Assembly: GCF_030814955.1 (NCBI RefSeq) | Contig: NZ_JAUSWB010000013.1 | Location: 1-64,000 of the forward strand | From: Planomicrobium stackebrandtii | GTDB taxonomy: Bacteria; Bacillota; Bacilli; Bacillales_A; Planococcaceae | Length of the DNA stretch: 64,000 bases | Reading direction: 5' to 3' | Part shown: positions 44,332 through 57,689 of the stretch, one piece after another | Layout of the letters: each line of letters starts with the position of its first letter | Numbering within the stretch: the first letter of the stretch is position 1 | The notes under the pieces: model-generated | The model's input: the letters and a program-made list of their open reading frames with translations, nothing else | Databases searched by the model: none | Told to the model about the DNA's origin: nothing | Translations under genes and position numbers: made by a program

Positions 44332-44360
44332 TAATTTTTTAGAGAAAGGAGGAAACAAGA

Positions 44361-44984
44361 ATGCCTAAAGTAGCTTTATTAAATCAAACAGGTTCACAAG
44401 TGGGCGACATCGAATTGAACGACTATGTATTCGGTATCGAACCAAATGAATCAGTGTTATTTGACGCAGTAGTGTCTCAACGCGCTTCACTTCGTCAAGG
44501 TAACCATAAAGTAAAAAACCGTTCTGAAGTAGCTGGTGGTGGTAAAAAGCCATGGCGTCAAAAAGGAACTGGACGTGCTCGTCAAGGGTCGATCCGTTCA
44601 CCACAATGGCGCGGAGGCGGTGTCGTATTCGGACCAACTCCACGTAGCTATAGCTACAAACTTCCTAAGAAAGTACGTCGTTTAGCTCTACGTTCTGCAC
44701 TTTCATCTGCAGTAATCGGAGAAAACCTGATGGTGCTTGAAGGATTGACATTTGATGCACCGAAAACAAAATCTTTCAACCAGTTGATCCAAGATCTTTC
44801 AATTGGCAAAAAAGCTTTGTTCGTAACTGCTGACCTTGATGAGAACGTTGCAAAATCTGCACGTAACCTTCACGGAATGACAGTAGTAGCAGCAGATGGC
44901 ATCAACGTTTTAGACTTGCTTGGACATGACAAAATTGTTATGACAAAAGCAGCGATTGAGAAAATTGAGGAGGTGCTTAGTTAA
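44361..44984 (+). CDS. rplD: 50S ribosomal protein L4
   Basis: A 207-residue protein lining the exit tunnel. The basic tunnel loop ([19 protein letters not shown], about 55-75) carries residues whose change can give macrolide resistance. The loop looks wild-type here. AAAGGAGG precedes the ATG. The stop overlaps the rplW start by one base (TAATG), giving translational coupling. Confidence 0.98.
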   Translation: MPKVALLNQTGSQVGDIELNDYVFGIEPNESVLFDAVVSQRASLRQGNHKVKNRSEVAGGGKKPWRQKGTGRARQGSIRSPQWRGGGVVFGPTPRSYSYKLPKKVRRLALRSALSSAVIGENLMVLEGLTFDAPKTKSFNQLIQDLSIGKKALFVTADLDENVAKSARNLHGMTVVAADGINVLDLLGHDKIVMTKAAIEKIEEVLS

Positions 44985-45268
44985 TGGAAGCACGTGATGT
45001 AATTAAACGTCCAGTCATTACTGAGCAATCGTCTGAAGTAATGGCAGAGAAAAAGTACACTTTTGAAGTGGACACTCGCGCAAACAAAACACAAGTTAAA
45101 CAAGCAGTGCAGGAGATCTTTGGCGTGAAAGTTGAGAAAGTCAACATCATGAACTACAAAGGCAAATTCAAGCGCATGGGCAAACACGCAGGATACACAA
45201 ACAAACGCCGTAAAGCGATTGTTAAATTGACTGCTGAATCTAAAGACATCGAGCTATTCGAAATTTAA
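44984..45268 (+). CDS. rplW: 50S ribosomal protein L23
   Basis: A 94-residue protein at the tunnel exit, the docking site for trigger factor and SRP. It contains [21 protein letters not shown] and the C-terminal [11 protein letters not shown]. It starts at the TAATG junction with rplD and uses GAGGAGGTG in the end of rplD as its ribosome-binding site. Confidence 0.97.
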   Translation: MEARDVIKRPVITEQSSEVMAEKKYTFEVDTRANKTQVKQAVQEIFGVKVEKVNIMNYKGKFKRMGKHAGYTNKRRKAIVKLTAESKDIELFEI

Positions 45269-45313
45269 TTTTTATAAGTTCTTAAAGGACTATTAAAGAA
45301 GGAGGGAAACAAC

Positions 45314-46144
45314 GTGGGGATAAGAAAATATAAACCTACCACTAACGGTCGTCGTAACATGACGAGTTCAGATTTCGCTGAAATCACTACGAACAAACCT
45401 GAAAAATCGCTTTTACGACCTGTAAAGCGCAAGGGCGGCCGTAATAACCAAGGTAAAATAACTGTACGCCATCACGGTGGTGGACATAAACGCCAATACC
45501 GTGTTATCGATTTCAAACGTAACAAAGATGGCATTCCAGGACGCGTTGCTACAATTGAGTACGATCCTAACCGTTCTGCGAACATCGCATTGATTCATTA
45601 CGCTGATGGTGAGAAACGTTACATCCTCGCTCCTAAAGGAGTCGAAGTTGGAACTCAACTTATGTCAGGTATTGAAGCAGACATCAAGGCGGGTAACGCT
45701 TTGCCGTTGTCAAACATCCCAATGGGTTCTACAATCCATAACATCGAATTGAAGCCAGGCGGCGGCGGACAACTAGTTCGTTCTGCAGGAACTTCAGCTC
45801 AAGTATTGGGTAAAGAAGGAAAATACGTAACAGTTCGTTTGCAATCAGGCGAAGTTCGCATGATCCTTGCTACTTGCCGCGCAACTATCGGTGCAGTAGG
45901 AAATGAGCAGCACGAATTGATTAACATTGGTAAAGCAGGACGTAACCGCTGGAAGGGCAATCGCCCAACAGTCCGCGGATCTGTAATGAACCCTAACGAT
46001 CACCCACACGGTGGTGGTGAAGGACGCTCGCCAATCGGACGTAAATCACCAATGTCTCCTTGGGGTAAACCAACTCTTGGTTACAAAACACGCAAGAAAA
46101 CGAACAAATCAGATAAATTTATCGTGCGTCGTCGTAAAAAATAA
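45314..46144 (+). CDS. rplB: 50S ribosomal protein L2
   Basis: A 276-residue protein near the peptidyl-transferase centre, required for subunit association. It has the conserved histidine-containing segment near [15 protein letters not shown] (about 222-236) and a basic C-terminus. GTG 45314 follows GGAGGG by 7 nt and gives [13 protein letters not shown], the usual N-terminus. Confidence 0.98.
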   Translation: MGIRKYKPTTNGRRNMTSSDFAEITTNKPEKSLLRPVKRKGGRNNQGKITVRHHGGGHKRQYRVIDFKRNKDGIPGRVATIEYDPNRSANIALIHYADGEKRYILAPKGVEVGTQLMSGIEADIKAGNALPLSNIPMGSTIHNIELKPGGGGQLVRSAGTSAQVLGKEGKYVTVRLQSGEVRMILATCRATIGAVGNEQHELINIGKAGRNRWKGNRPTVRGSVMNPNDHPHGGGEGRSPIGRKSPMSPWGKPTLGYKTRKKTNKSDKFIVRRRKK

Positions 46145-46204
46145 TTTGATTCCGCTACGGTTCGCCAAAAGAACCGTGGTGCGATCACGAAGGGAGGATC
46201 CCAC

Positions 46205-46483
46205 ATGGGCCGCAGCTTGAAAAAAGGACCTTTTGTTGATGATCATCTTATGAAAAAAGTTGAAGCACAAAAGGACTCTGAGAAAAAACAAGTGATCAAA
46301 ACTTGGTCTCGCCGTTCTACAATTTTCCCGACATTCATCGGACAAACAATCGCAGTATACGATGGTCGTAAGCACATCCCTGTATACGTGACTGAAGACA
46401 TGGTGGGCCATAAACTAGGCGAATTCGCTCCAACACGCAAATACGCTAGTCATGGTGCAGACGATAAGAAAACAAGACGTTAA
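46205..46483 (+). CDS. rpsS: 30S ribosomal protein S19
   Basis: A 92-residue head protein that contacts the A-site tRNA and the subunit bridge. It starts [15 protein letters not shown] and ends in the basic tail [30 protein letters not shown] precedes the ATG. Part of the S10 operon. Confidence 0.98.
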   Translation: MGRSLKKGPFVDDHLMKKVEAQKDSEKKQVIKTWSRRSTIFPTFIGQTIAVYDGRKHIPVYVTEDMVGHKLGEFAPTRKYASHGADDKKTRR

Positions 46484-46502
46484 TTGAGAGGAGGATTTCC
46501 CT

Positions 46503-46844
46503 ATGCAAGCAAAAGCTGTCGCTAGAACAGTACGTATTGCTCCTCGTAAAGTCCGTTTAGTTGTAGATTTAATTCGAGGCAAGCAAATTGGCGAAGCTGT
46601 TGCGATTTTGAACCACACTCCGAAAGCAGCATCTATTGTTGTTGAGAAGTTATTGAAATCTGCAGCTGCTAACGCTGAACACAACTACGAAATGGATCTG
46701 AATGACTTGGTCATCAGTGAAGTATTCGTTGACGAAGGACCAACACTTAAACGTTTCCGTCCACGTGCAATGGGACGCGCAAGCGCGATTAATAAACGCA
46801 CAAGCCACATCACACTAGTGGTATCTGACAAGAAGGAGGGGTAA
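46503..46844 (+). CDS. rplV: 50S ribosomal protein L22
   Basis: A 113-residue protein whose beta hairpin lines the exit tunnel ([16 protein letters not shown], about 87-102). The hairpin keeps the usual length, with no sign of macrolide-resistance insertion. GAGGAGG precedes the ATG. The rpsC GTG follows 3 nt after its stop. Confidence 0.98.
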   Translation: MQAKAVARTVRIAPRKVRLVVDLIRGKQIGEAVAILNHTPKAASIVVEKLLKSAAANAEHNYEMDLNDLVISEVFVDEGPTLKRFRPRAMGRASAINKRTSHITLVVSDKKEG

Positions 46845-46847
46845 TTC

Positions 46848-47504
46848 GTGGGACAAAAAATACATCCAATTGGGATGCGTATCGGAATCATTCGTGATTG
46901 GGAATCCAAATGGTACGCTGAGAAAGATTATGCGACACTTCTTCACGAAGATATTAAAATCCGTGAATACGTTGAAGCACGTTTGAAAGAAGCTTCAGTT
47001 TCTAAAATTGAAATTGAGCGCGCTGCAAACCGTGTCAACGTAACTATTCACACTGCGAAACCAGGTATGGTAATCGGTAAAGGTGGATCTGAAGTAGAAG
47101 TACTTCGCAACCAACTTAACTCTATGACTGGCAAGCGTGTACACATCAACATTATCGAAATCAAAAGAGCTGACCTTGATGCAAGATTGGTTGCTGAAAG
47201 TGTTGCACGTCAATTGGAAAACCGAGTATCTTTCCGCCGTGCACAAAAACAAGCGATCCAACGCACTATGCGTTCTGGCGCTAAAGGAATCAAAACTCAA
47301 GTATCTGGACGTCTAGGCGGCGCTGACATTGCGCGTGCTGAACACTACAGTGAAGGTACTGTTCCGCTCCATACGCTTCGTGCCGATATCGATTATGCGC
47401 ATGCTGAAGCAGACACAACTTACGGCAAGCTTGGCGTAAAAGTATGGATCTACCGCGGTGAAGTCCTTCCAACTAAGAAGAAATCTGAGGAAGGAGGCAA
47501 ATAA
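46848..47504 (+). CDS. rpsC: 30S ribosomal protein S3
   Basis: A 218-residue mRNA-entry-tunnel protein with an N-terminal KH domain ([15 protein letters not shown], about 63-78) and a C-terminal domain including [15 protein letters not shown] 46848 follows AAGGAGGGG, which lies in the end of rplV. Length matches the Bacillus protein. Confidence 0.98.
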   Translation: MGQKIHPIGMRIGIIRDWESKWYAEKDYATLLHEDIKIREYVEARLKEASVSKIEIERAANRVNVTIHTAKPGMVIGKGGSEVEVLRNQLNSMTGKRVHINIIEIKRADLDARLVAESVARQLENRVSFRRAQKQAIQRTMRSGAKGIKTQVSGRLGGADIARAEHYSEGTVPLHTLRADIDYAHAEADTTYGKLGVKVWIYRGEVLPTKKKSEEGGK

Positions 47505-47505
47505 T

Positions 47506-48130
<625 letters not shown>

Positions 48131-48154
48131 TAAATCGAGAGGAGGTTTGCAAGT

Positions 48155-48418
48155 ATGACTGAGCGTAACCAACGCAAAGTATACACAGGCCGTGTTGTGT
48201 CTGACAAAATGGACAAAACCGTTACAGTAATGGTTGAAACTCAAAAGAAGCACGCATTCTATGGCAAACGTGTAAAATACTCTAAGAAATATAAAGCTCA
48301 TGATGAGCTAAACGAAGCGAAAATGGGCGACGTAGTTCGCATCATGGAAACTCGTCCGTTATCAGCTACAAAACGTTTCCGCGTATTGGAAATTGTAGAA
48401 AAAGCGGTTATCATTTAA
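48155..48418 (+). CDS. rpsQ: 30S ribosomal protein S17
   Basis: An 87-residue OB-fold primary-binding protein. Conserved elements are [19 protein letters not shown] and [26 protein letters not shown] precedes the ATG. It lies in the usual place between rpmC and rplN. Confidence 0.98.
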   Translation: MTERNQRKVYTGRVVSDKMDKTVTVMVETQKKHAFYGKRVKYSKKYKAHDELNEAKMGDVVRIMETRPLSATKRFRVLEIVEKAVII

Positions 48419-48465
48419 TTTAAATAATTTCGGAACCTAAGAAATTCCGGAGGGAGGTTACCTAA

Positions 48466-48834
<369 letters not shown>

Positions 48835-48869
48835 TAAATCAATGTGCCATACCAAGGAGGTGCGACAGA

Positions 48870-49181
48870 ATGCATGTTAAAAAAGGCGATACAGTTAAGG
48901 TAATCTCAGGCAAAGACAAAGGCAAAACAGGTGTTGTTTTGACTGCTTTACCTAAGAAAGACCGTGTGCTTGTTGAAGGTGTAAACATCATTAAAAAGCA
49001 TACAAAACCGAACCAGGCAAGCCCACAAGGTGGAATTGTCAGCCAAGAAGCAGCAATTCACGTTTCTAACGTAATGTTACTTGACCCTAAATCCGGCGAG
49101 CCGACTCGTGTAGGATATAAGGTTGAAGATGGTAAAAAAGTTCGTGTTGCAAAAAAATCCGGCGAAAAATTAGATAAATAA
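48870..49181 (+). CDS. rplX: 50S ribosomal protein L24
   Basis: A 103-residue assembly initiator protein with an N-terminal KOW motif ([19 protein letters not shown]). The central [18 protein letters not shown] segment is conserved. AAGGAGGTG precedes the ATG. Confidence 0.98.
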   Translation: MHVKKGDTVKVISGKDKGKTGVVLTALPKKDRVLVEGVNIIKKHTKPNQASPQGGIVSQEAAIHVSNVMLLDPKSGEPTRVGYKVEDGKKVRVAKKSGEKLDK

Positions 49182-49208
49182 AATTCCTGAATGAAGGGAG
49201 GTACACAC

Positions 49209-49953
<745 letters not shown>

Positions 49954-49982
49954 TCCCCTAATTTGGGAAGGAGGTAAAAGTA

Positions 49983-50381
49983 ATGACAATGACAGATCCG
50001 ATTGCAGATATGCTGACACGCATTCGTAACGCAAACATGGTTCGTCACGAGAAATTAGAGCTTCCGGCTTCTAATGTGAAAAAAGACATCGCTGAAATCC
50101 TTAAGCGTGAAGGTTTCGTTCGTGACGTGGAATATGTTGAAGATGATAAACAAGGCATGATCCGTATTTTCCTTAAATATGGAGCAAACAACGAACGCGT
50201 TATTACTGGATTGAAACGCATTTCAAAACCAGGATTACGTGTTTACGCTAAAACTAATGAGGTGCCACGTGTACTAAACGGTCTTGGAATCGCTTTAGTC
50301 TCAACATCACAAGGTTTGGTAACTGATAAAGAAGCCCGCGCGAAACAAATCGGCGGAGAAATCATAGCATACGTTTGGTAA
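49983..50381 (+). CDS. rpsH: 30S ribosomal protein S8
   Basis: A 132-residue primary rRNA-binding protein; in E. coli it is the repressor of the spc operon. It begins [20 protein letters not shown] and ends in the RNA-binding [13 protein letters not shown] region. GGAGG lies about 9 nt before the ATG, in the gap after rpsZ. Confidence 0.98.
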   Translation: MTMTDPIADMLTRIRNANMVRHEKLELPASNVKKDIAEILKREGFVRDVEYVEDDKQGMIRIFLKYGANNERVITGLKRISKPGLRVYAKTNEVPRVLNGLGIALVSTSQGLVTDKEARAKQIGGEIIAYVW

Positions 50382-50411
50382 TAAGCAACAAGCGAATGGA
50401 GGTGCAACAGA

Positions 50412-50951
50412 ATGTCACGTGTAGGTAAAAAACCAATCGAGGTGCCTGCTAACGTTACCGTAACTCTTGGAGACAAGAATACCGTAACTGTTAAAGGCCC
50501 TAAAGGCGAGTTGACTCGCACATTTAACCAAGATATTACAATCGCACAAGAAGAAAACGTGCTAACATTGACACGTCCTTCAGATTCTAAAGATCACCGC
50601 ACAAACCACGGTACAAGTCGTGCTTTGCTTGCGAACATGGTCACTGGAGTTTCAGAAGGATTCCAACGTTCACTTGAACTAGTTGGTGTCGGTTACCGTG
50701 CTCAATTGCAAGGACAAAAATTGGTTCTTAACGTTGGTTACTCTCACCCGGTAGAATTCACACCGGAAGAAGGAATCACAGTTGAAGTCCCAGCTAACAC
50801 TAAAGTCATTGTTAAAGGCATTGATAAAGAACGTGTTGGAGCTCTTGCTTCGAACATCCGCGCAACGCGTCCACCAGAGCCATATAAAGGCAAAGGTATT
50901 CGTTACGAAGGAGAAGCAGTTCGCCGCAAAGAAGGTAAAACAGGTAAATAA
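50412..50951 (+). CDS. rplF: 50S ribosomal protein L6
   Basis: A 179-residue protein near the factor-binding site with two related domains. It starts [15 protein letters not shown] and ends with the conserved [16 protein letters not shown] and basic tail. GGAGGTG precedes the ATG. Its loop is unremarkable with respect to aminoglycoside-resistance changes. Confidence 0.98.
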   Translation: MSRVGKKPIEVPANVTVTLGDKNTVTVKGPKGELTRTFNQDITIAQEENVLTLTRPSDSKDHRTNHGTSRALLANMVTGVSEGFQRSLELVGVGYRAQLQGQKLVLNVGYSHPVEFTPEEGITVEVPANTKVIVKGIDKERVGALASNIRATRPPEPYKGKGIRYEGEAVRRKEGKTGK

Positions 50952-50984
50952 TGCTGCTTAGGCAGGCTGAAAGGAGTGACCTCA

Positions 50985-51347
50985 GTGATTACGAAACTCG
51001 ACAAAAACGCATCTCGTAAAAAACGTCATGCACGCGTACGTTCTAAAATTACGGGTACAGCACAACGCCCACGTTTAAACGTATTCCGTTCAAATAAATA
51101 CATTTACGCTCAATTGATCGACGATACAAATGGCGTTACACTTGCAAGTGCATCTTCTATGGAGAAAGATTTCTCAGTAGAATCAACGGGCAACGTGGAA
51201 GCGGCAGCTAAAGTCGGCGAAACAATCGCAAAACGCGCTACTGAAAACGGCTTGAAATCGGTTGTTTTCGACCGCGGTGGTTATTTATATCATGGACGCG
51301 TAAAAGCATTAGCAGAAGCTGCACGCGAAAATGGTTTACAATTTTAA
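50985..51347 (+). CDS. rplR: 50S ribosomal protein L18
   Basis: A 120-residue 5S-rRNA-binding protein. GTG 50985 follows AAGGAG (50971-50976) by 8 nt and gives [18 protein letters not shown], the usual N-terminus. An in-frame ATG-like start at 50976 lies in the ribosome-binding site. The C-terminus has [21 protein letters not shown]. Confidence 0.97.
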   Translation: MITKLDKNASRKKRHARVRSKITGTAQRPRLNVFRSNKYIYAQLIDDTNGVTLASASSMEKDFSVESTGNVEAAAKVGETIAKRATENGLKSVVFDRGGYLYHGRVKALAEAARENGLQF

Positions 51348-51368
51348 AAAGAAGGAGGGACACATTTC

Positions 51369-51869
51369 ATGAGTCGTATTGATCCAAACAAACTTGAACT
51401 TGAAGAACGCGTAGTTACAATCAATCGCGTAGCTAAAGTTGTAAAAGGTGGACGTCGTTTCCGTTTCTCCGCTTTAGTTGTTGTAGGCGACAGAAATGGC
51501 AATGTTGGTTTTGGTACTGGTAAAGCTCAAGAAGTTCCAGATGCTATCCGCAAAGCCATCGAAGATGCGAAGAAAAACCTTATTGAAGTACCAATGGTTA
51601 AAGGTACAACTCCACACTTAGTAATTGGTCGTTTTGGCGCAGGCCAAATCCTAATCAAACCTGCTTCTCCGGGTACTGGTGTAATTGCTGGCGGACCTGT
51701 TCGTGCGGTACTTGAATTAGCTGGGGTACAAGATATTTTATCTAAATCTCTAGGTTCAAGCACACCAATCAACATGGTACGTGCAACTATTAACGGTTTA
51801 ACTCAATTGAAAAGTGCTGATGAAGTTGCAAAACTTCGCGGCAAATCAATAGAAGAACTGTTAGGATAG
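51369..51869 (+). CDS. rpsE: 30S ribosomal protein S5
   Basis: A 166-residue protein important for decoding accuracy and mRNA unwinding. The N-terminal double-stranded-RNA-binding-like domain includes [18 protein letters not shown], and the C-terminal domain includes [28 protein letters not shown] precedes the ATG. The spectinomycin loop [13 protein letters not shown] appears wild-type. Confidence 0.98.
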   Translation: MSRIDPNKLELEERVVTINRVAKVVKGGRRFRFSALVVVGDRNGNVGFGTGKAQEVPDAIRKAIEDAKKNLIEVPMVKGTTPHLVIGRFGAGQILIKPASPGTGVIAGGPVRAVLELAGVQDILSKSLGSSTPINMVRATINGLTQLKSADEVAKLRGKSIEELLG

Positions 51870-51882
51870 GAGGGAAAATCAC

Positions 51883-52065
51883 ATGGCAACTAAATTGGAA
51901 ATTACCCTCACAAAATCTGTGATCGGTGCTAAACCGCCACAACGTAAAACTGTTCAATCATTGGGATTGCGCAAAATGCACCAAACTGTTGAGCATCAAG
52001 ACAATGCAGCCGTTCGCGGAATGCTTGATAAAGTCGCTCACTTAGTAACTATCAAAGAAGTTTAA
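51883..52065 (+). CDS. rpmD: 50S ribosomal protein L30
   Basis: A 60-residue protein beginning [18 protein letters not shown], with the conserved [24 protein letters not shown] precedes the ATG, 13 nt after rpsE. It lies between rpsE and rplO as usual. Confidence 0.97.
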   Translation: MATKLEITLTKSVIGAKPPQRKTVQSLGLRKMHQTVEHQDNAAVRGMLDKVAHLVTIKEV

Positions 52066-52098
52066 TTACGGATTTCTATAGAAGGAGGTGCCAACCAA

Positions 52099-52539
52099 AT
52101 GAAACTTCATGAATTAAAACCGGCAGAAGGTTCACGCAGCTCAAGAAAGCGTATCGGACGCGGTATCGGTTCAGGTACTGGTAAAACAGCAGGTAAAGGT
52201 CATAAAGGTCAAAACGCACGTTCAGGCGGCGGTGTTCGCCCTGGATTCGAAGGTGGTCAAAATCCTTTGTTCCGTCGTTTGCCAAAACGTGGATTTACCA
52301 ACATTAACCGTAAAGACTATGCAGTCGTAAACATCGAAGTGTTAAATCGTTTCGACGAAGGCACAGAAGTTACACCTGCATTGTTGATTGAAACAGGTAT
52401 TGTGAGCAATGAACGTTCTGGAATCAAAATTCTCGGCAATGGTAGCTTAGAAAAGAAATTGACAGTAAAAGCTCACAAATTCTCTGGATCAGCTAAAGAA
52501 GCGATTGAAGCTGCCGGCGGACAAACCGAGGTGGTTTAA
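52099..52539 (+). CDS. rplO: 50S ribosomal protein L15
   Basis: A 146-residue assembly protein with the glycine-rich, basic N-terminal extension ([19 protein letters not shown], about 17-35) that runs through the 50S core. GAAGGAGGTG precedes the ATG. The stop overlaps the secY start by one base (TAATG). Confidence 0.98.
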   Translation: MKLHELKPAEGSRSSRKRIGRGIGSGTGKTAGKGHKGQNARSGGGVRPGFEGGQNPLFRRLPKRGFTNINRKDYAVVNIEVLNRFDEGTEVTPALLIETGIVSNERSGIKILGNGSLEKKLTVKAHKFSGSAKEAIEAAGGQTEVV

Positions 52540-53834
52540 TGTTTCAGACAATCTCTAATTTTATGCGCGTGACTGATATTCGAAATAAAATATTCTTTAC
52601 ATTACTGATGCTCATCATTTTCCGTATTGGAACTTTTGTTCCAGTACCGAATGTTGATGCTTCGGTTTTGCAAGCTACTGACCAGATGGGTCTGGTCGGA
52701 TTCTTAAATACTTTCGGTGGAGGTGCCCTTGCTAACTTTTCGATTTTAGCAATGGGAATTATGCCATACATTACAGCATCAATCATTGTGCAATTATTGC
52801 AGATGGATGTTGTACCGAAATTTGCAGAGTGGGCGAAACAAGGAGAAGTCGGAAGACGGAAACTTGCTCAATTCACTCGCTACTTCACAATCGTTCTTGC
52901 CTTTATTCAAGCAATCGGTATGTCTTATGGATTTAACCAAATGTACGGCGGTTCTTTAATCCAGAATGATACGATTTCAACATATGTTGTCATCGCCATT
53001 GTATTGACTGCAGGTACGGCGTTTCTACTGTGGCTTGGTGAGCAGATTACGGCAAAAGGTGTGGGGAACGGTATTTCGATTATCATCTTCGCAGGGATTG
53101 TCGCTGCAGTACCAGGCGCTGTAAATCAATTGTATGCACAGCAGATCCAAGGAGCTGGAGATCAGCTTCCGGTGAATATTGCCATTATGGCATTGCTTGC
53201 ATTAGCTGTTGTTGCCATTACGGTTTTGGTTATTTACGTTCAACAAGCGTTGCGTAAAATACCGATTCAGTATGCAAAACGAGTTGCTGGCCGCGGTCAG
53301 ACAACAAGTGGGCAGCAAACGCATTTACCCTTGAAAGTGAACGCGGCCGGAGTTATCCCGGTAATCTTTGCAGTAGCGTTTATCATTACGCCGCAAACCA
53401 TTGCTTCTTTCTTTGGTGCCAACGCGTTTACAGAAGCGATTACGAATACGTTTGATTATACGCGCCCTGTCGGCATGATTATTTATGTCGCATTGATCGT
53501 AGCATTCACGTACTTCTACGCATTTATTCAGGTTAATCCTGAAAACGTGTCGGATAACTTGAAAAAGCAAGGCGCATATATTCCGGGAATCCGTCCGGGT
53601 AAAAATACGCAGGATTATTTAACAAGTGTGTTATACCGATTGACTTTTGTCGGTGCCATCTTCCTTGCAGTCATTGCCATTCTACCGATTTTCTTCATCA
53701 ACATTGCGAATTTGCCGCAATCGGCGCAAATCGGCGGAACAAGTCTATTGATTGTCGTTGGGGTAGCACTTGAAACGATGAAACAATTGGAATCTCAGCT
53801 TGTAAAACGTCATTATAAAGGCTTTATGAAATAA
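52539..53834 (+). CDS. secY: Preprotein translocase subunit SecY
   Basis: A 431-residue channel protein with ten transmembrane helices. Conserved segments include the plug region VGFLNTFGGGALANFSILAMGIMPYI, the GNGISIIIFAGI segment near 165 and the cytoplasmic loop KRVAGRGQTTSGQQTHLPLKVN near 245-268. It is coupled to rplO by TAATG. It works with SecE (15552) and SecA (elsewhere). Confidence 0.98.
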   Translation: MFQTISNFMRVTDIRNKIFFTLLMLIIFRIGTFVPVPNVDASVLQATDQMGLVGFLNTFGGGALANFSILAMGIMPYITASIIVQLLQMDVVPKFAEWAKQGEVGRRKLAQFTRYFTIVLAFIQAIGMSYGFNQMYGGSLIQNDTISTYVVIAIVLTAGTAFLLWLGEQITAKGVGNGISIIIFAGIVAAVPGAVNQLYAQQIQGAGDQLPVNIAIMALLALAVVAITVLVIYVQQALRKIPIQYAKRVAGRGQTTSGQQTHLPLKVNAAGVIPVIFAVAFIITPQTIASFFGANAFTEAITNTFDYTRPVGMIIYVALIVAFTYFYAFIQVNPENVSDNLKKQGAYIPGIRPGKNTQDYLTSVLYRLTFVGAIFLAVIAILPIFFINIANLPQSAQIGGTSLLIVVGVALETMKQLESQLVKRHYKGFMK

Positions 53835-53883
53835 TCAGTGGGATCTAGAGGGACGTGAAAGCGTCTCTTGTCCAATTGTTTGA

Positions 53884-54549
<666 letters not shown>

Positions 54550-54955
54550 TCCCCGGCGCCGGGCGCAGTTAGTTGCCTCCATGTGGCTTTAAGGAGCACC
54601 GGAGATATGAATTTTCAATTTTCGAGAGCTGCAAAAGCAAACAAGACTCAGGATATGAAAGTTGATGCAAAATGCGCTTTAGTGCAATTGCGCATCGAAA
54701 CTAGTATAATGGGTTTCGTGGAAGCATCTGTGTAACGGGTTTGGAACTCATCCAAAGCAGTCCGGGCAGTCGAGGATACATGAGACAGACTGGCTTTGCC
54801 GGATTAACCCCGGCCCGCGTATTTGCGGGACTCGGAGAATGTCTTTCGAATGTCACTCATGCATTTCTTGTGAATGAATGTACTATTACTATTCAATCAG
54901 CAAATACTGTTTGAAGATGAGAACCTGATTTGTATACAGAAGGGAGACTGGGTCG
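54550..54955 (+). other. 406-nt region between adk and infA: promoter and structured leader, no convincing gene
   Basis: A 12-nt palindrome CCCGGCGCCGGG (54552-54563) follows adk. A promoter lies at 54682-54710, flanked by ATGCGC/GCGCAT. The expected leader of about 240 nt holds a TTTGGA/TCCAAA hairpin (54740-54756) and a long-range pairing CATGAGACA/TGT-CA-CTCATG (54779-54861). That pairing encloses GGC-TTT-GCC and CCCGC-GTATTT-GCGGG hairpins. Two short frames (54607-54735 and 54780-54914) are open but look non-coding. Confidence 0.6.
54682..54710 (+). promoter_or_regulatory. Promoter of infA-rpmJ-rpsM-rpsK-rpoA-rplQ
   Basis: A perfect TATAAT (54705-54710). The best -35 at 17 nt is GTGCAA (54682-54687), which is poor. 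The inverted repeat ATGCGC/GCGCAT (54672-54677 and 54690-54695) overlaps it. Confidence 0.5.
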
Positions 54956-55174
54956 ATGGCGAAAGACGATGTAATTGAAATCGAAGGAACTGTCGTTGAG
55001 ACTTTGCCTAACGCGATGTTTAAAGTGGAATTGGAAAACGGCCATACGATTCTTGCGCACGTATCAGGCAAGATTCGCATGCATTTCATCCGCATTCTGC
55101 CAGGAGATAAAGTGACAGTGGAACTTTCTCCTTACGATTTAACACGCGGTCGTATCACATACCGTTTTAAATAA
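54956..55174 (+). CDS. infA: Translation initiation factor IF-1
   Basis: A 72-residue OB-fold (S1-type) factor that occupies the A site during initiation. It starts [19 protein letters not shown] and includes the conserved [27 protein letters not shown] precedes the ATG. It begins the alpha operon and is followed by rpmJ after 37 nt. Confidence 0.98.
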   Translation: MAKDDVIEIEGTVVETLPNAMFKVELENGHTILAHVSGKIRMHFIRILPGDKVTVELSPYDLTRGRITYRFK

Positions 55175-55211
55175 TCTTTTGCACTCCGGACTACTAAGGA
55201 GGTTGGGTTAG

Positions 55212-55325
<114 letters not shown>

Positions 55326-55348
55326 TTTGAAGGAGGTGCATCGCACAC

Positions 55349-55714
55349 ATGGCACGTATTGCTGGTGTTGACATTCCGCGCGACAAACGCGTTGTTATTT
55401 CATTAACATACATTTTCGGTGTTGGTAAAACAACTGCACAGAAAGTTCTTTCTGCTGCTGGTATCTCTGAAGAGACACGCGTTCGTGATCTTACAGAAGA
55501 CGAGTTGAACAATATCCGTGAACAATTAGATCAATACAAAATCGAAGGTGACCTCCGCCGTGAAGTTTCAATGAACATCAAACGCTTGATGGAAATTGCT
55601 AGCTTCCGAGGGATCCGCCATCGTCGTGGACTACCTGTTCGCGGTCAAAATACGAAGAACAATGCGCGTACGCGTAAGGGTCCTCGTAAAACTGTAGCTA
55701 ACAAGAAAAAATAA
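55349..55714 (+). CDS. rpsM: 30S ribosomal protein S13
   Basis: A 121-residue head protein contacting the P-site tRNA and L5. It starts [19 protein letters not shown] and ends in the basic tail [27 protein letters not shown] precedes the ATG. First of the rpsM-rpsK-rpoA-rplQ block. Confidence 0.98.
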   Translation: MARIAGVDIPRDKRVVISLTYIFGVGKTTAQKVLSAAGISEETRVRDLTEDELNNIREQLDQYKIEGDLRREVSMNIKRLMEIASFRGIRHRRGLPVRGQNTKNNARTRKGPRKTVANKKK

Positions 55715-55721
55715 TCAGTAA

Positions 55722-56129
<408 letters not shown>

Positions 56130-56260
56130 TCGTTAATCTGAATGGGATTTTTGAACATCACGACTTACTGGATGGGTTCTGAATCGTAGCGAAAGTCTGT
56201 GACTATCGAATTCTTTGATGAAGCGAAAAAAAACCGACGTTTTGAAGGAGGGTAAACTGA

Positions 56261-57205
56261 ATGCTCGAAATAGAAAAACCAAAGATTGAAACGGTTGAGA
56301 TCGACAGCAATGCCAAATTCGGTAAATTTGTTGTTGAACCTCTTGAGCGTGGATATGGAACCACTTTAGGAAACTCCTTACGTCGAATCTTACTTTCATC
56401 TTTACCTGGCGCAGCTGTTACTTCAATTCAAATTGATGGCGTACTGCATGAATTCTCCACTGTTGAAGGTGTAGAAGAAGATGTAGCAACCATTATTTTG
56501 AATATCAAGAAGCTGGCTTTGAAAATTTACTCTGACGAAGAAAAAGTCATTGAAATTGATGTAAAAGGTGATGGAACGGTTACGGCTGCAGATATCACGC
56601 ACGACAGTGACGTGGAAATTCTGAATCCGGATCTATATATTGCAACAATCGCTAAAAATGGCCACTTGCGTATGCGCATGTATGCGAACAGAGGCCGTGG
56701 ATATGCCCGTGCAGATCAGAACAAACGTGAAGATCTTCCGATCGGCGTTATCCCGATTGACTCTATTTACACTCCAGTTTCACGCGTTAATTTCCAAGTG
56801 GAAAACACTCGTGTGGGTCAACTGGCTCATTTCGACAAATTATCTCTTGATGTTTGGACAGATGGCAGCATTGGTCCTAAAGAGGCAATTGCGCTTGGCG
56901 CAAAGATTTTTACTGAGCATTTAAATATCTTCGTGGGATTAACAGATGAGGCACAAACGGCTGAAATCATGGTTGAAAAAGAAGAAGACCAAAAAGAAAA
57001 AGTATTAGAGATGACTATCGAAGAACTTGATCTTTCGGTTCGATCTTACAACTGCTTAAAACGTGCGGGTATCAACACGGTACACGAACTGGCAAGCAAG
57101 TCAGAAGACGACATGATGAAAGTACGCAACCTCGGACGCAAATCACTTGAAGAAGTTAAAGTGAAGTTGGAAGATTTAGGACTTGGCCTTCGTAAAGAAG
57201 ACTGA
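56261..57205 (+). CDS. rpoA: DNA-directed RNA polymerase subunit alpha
   Basis: A 314-residue alpha subunit. The N-terminal dimerisation domain (1-230) includes [21 protein letters not shown] short linker follows, then the C-terminal domain (about 245-314) with the UP-element-binding helix-hairpin [14 protein letters not shown] and [24 protein letters not shown] precedes the ATG. Confidence 0.98.
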   Translation: MLEIEKPKIETVEIDSNAKFGKFVVEPLERGYGTTLGNSLRRILLSSLPGAAVTSIQIDGVLHEFSTVEGVEEDVATIILNIKKLALKIYSDEEKVIEIDVKGDGTVTAADITHDSDVEILNPDLYIATIAKNGHLRMRMYANRGRGYARADQNKREDLPIGVIPIDSIYTPVSRVNFQVENTRVGQLAHFDKLSLDVWTDGSIGPKEAIALGAKIFTEHLNIFVGLTDEAQTAEIMVEKEEDQKEKVLEMTIEELDLSVRSYNCLKRAGINTVHELASKSEDDMMKVRNLGRKSLEEVKVKLEDLGLGLRKED

Positions 57206-57251
57206 GTGTTGAGATCGGATCCGAACTATTCAACAAAGGAGGGAAACTTCA

Positions 57252-57626
57252 ATGAGAAAGCTTCAACGTACAAGTTCTCAACGTAAAGCACTATTACGTG
57301 ACCTTACAACAGACTTAATCGTACATGAACGCATTCAAACGACTGAAGCTCGTGCGAAAGAAGTGCGTTCGACTGTAGAAAAAATGATTACGCTTGGTAA
57401 ACGTGGAGATCTTCACGCTCGCCGTAAAGCAGCAGCATGGATGCGCCGTGAGTTGGTAACAACTGCAGACGCTGAAGGCAACGAAACAACAACTTATGCT
57501 TTGCAGAAATTGTTTGATGATGTTGCACCACGTTACGCTGACCGTCAAGGCGGTTACACTCGCATTATGAAAATGGGGCCTCGTCGCGGAGATGGCGCAC
57601 CTATCGTTATTATCGAATTGGTTTAA
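57252..57626 (+). CDS. rplQ: 50S ribosomal protein L17
   Basis: A 124-residue protein near the tunnel exit. It begins [18 protein letters not shown] and includes [29 protein letters not shown] precedes the ATG. Last gene of the alpha operon. Two terminator-type structures follow it. Confidence 0.98.
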   Translation: MRKLQRTSSQRKALLRDLTTDLIVHERIQTTEARAKEVRSTVEKMITLGKRGDLHARRKAAAWMRRELVTTADAEGNETTTYALQKLFDDVAPRYADRQGGYTRIMKMGPRRGDGAPIVIIELV

Positions 57627-57632
57627 TCAATC

Positions 57633-57660
57633 GAAGGGGGTCAATAGCCCTCTTCTTTTA
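57633..57660 (+). terminator. Terminator after rplQ
   Basis: GAAGGGGG (57633-57640) pairs with CCCTCTTC (57648-57655, one G-U) around a 7-nt loop, then TTTT. A modest terminator. Confidence 0.75.
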
Positions 57661-57689
57661 GCATTATGATTTATACGACAATATGAAAA

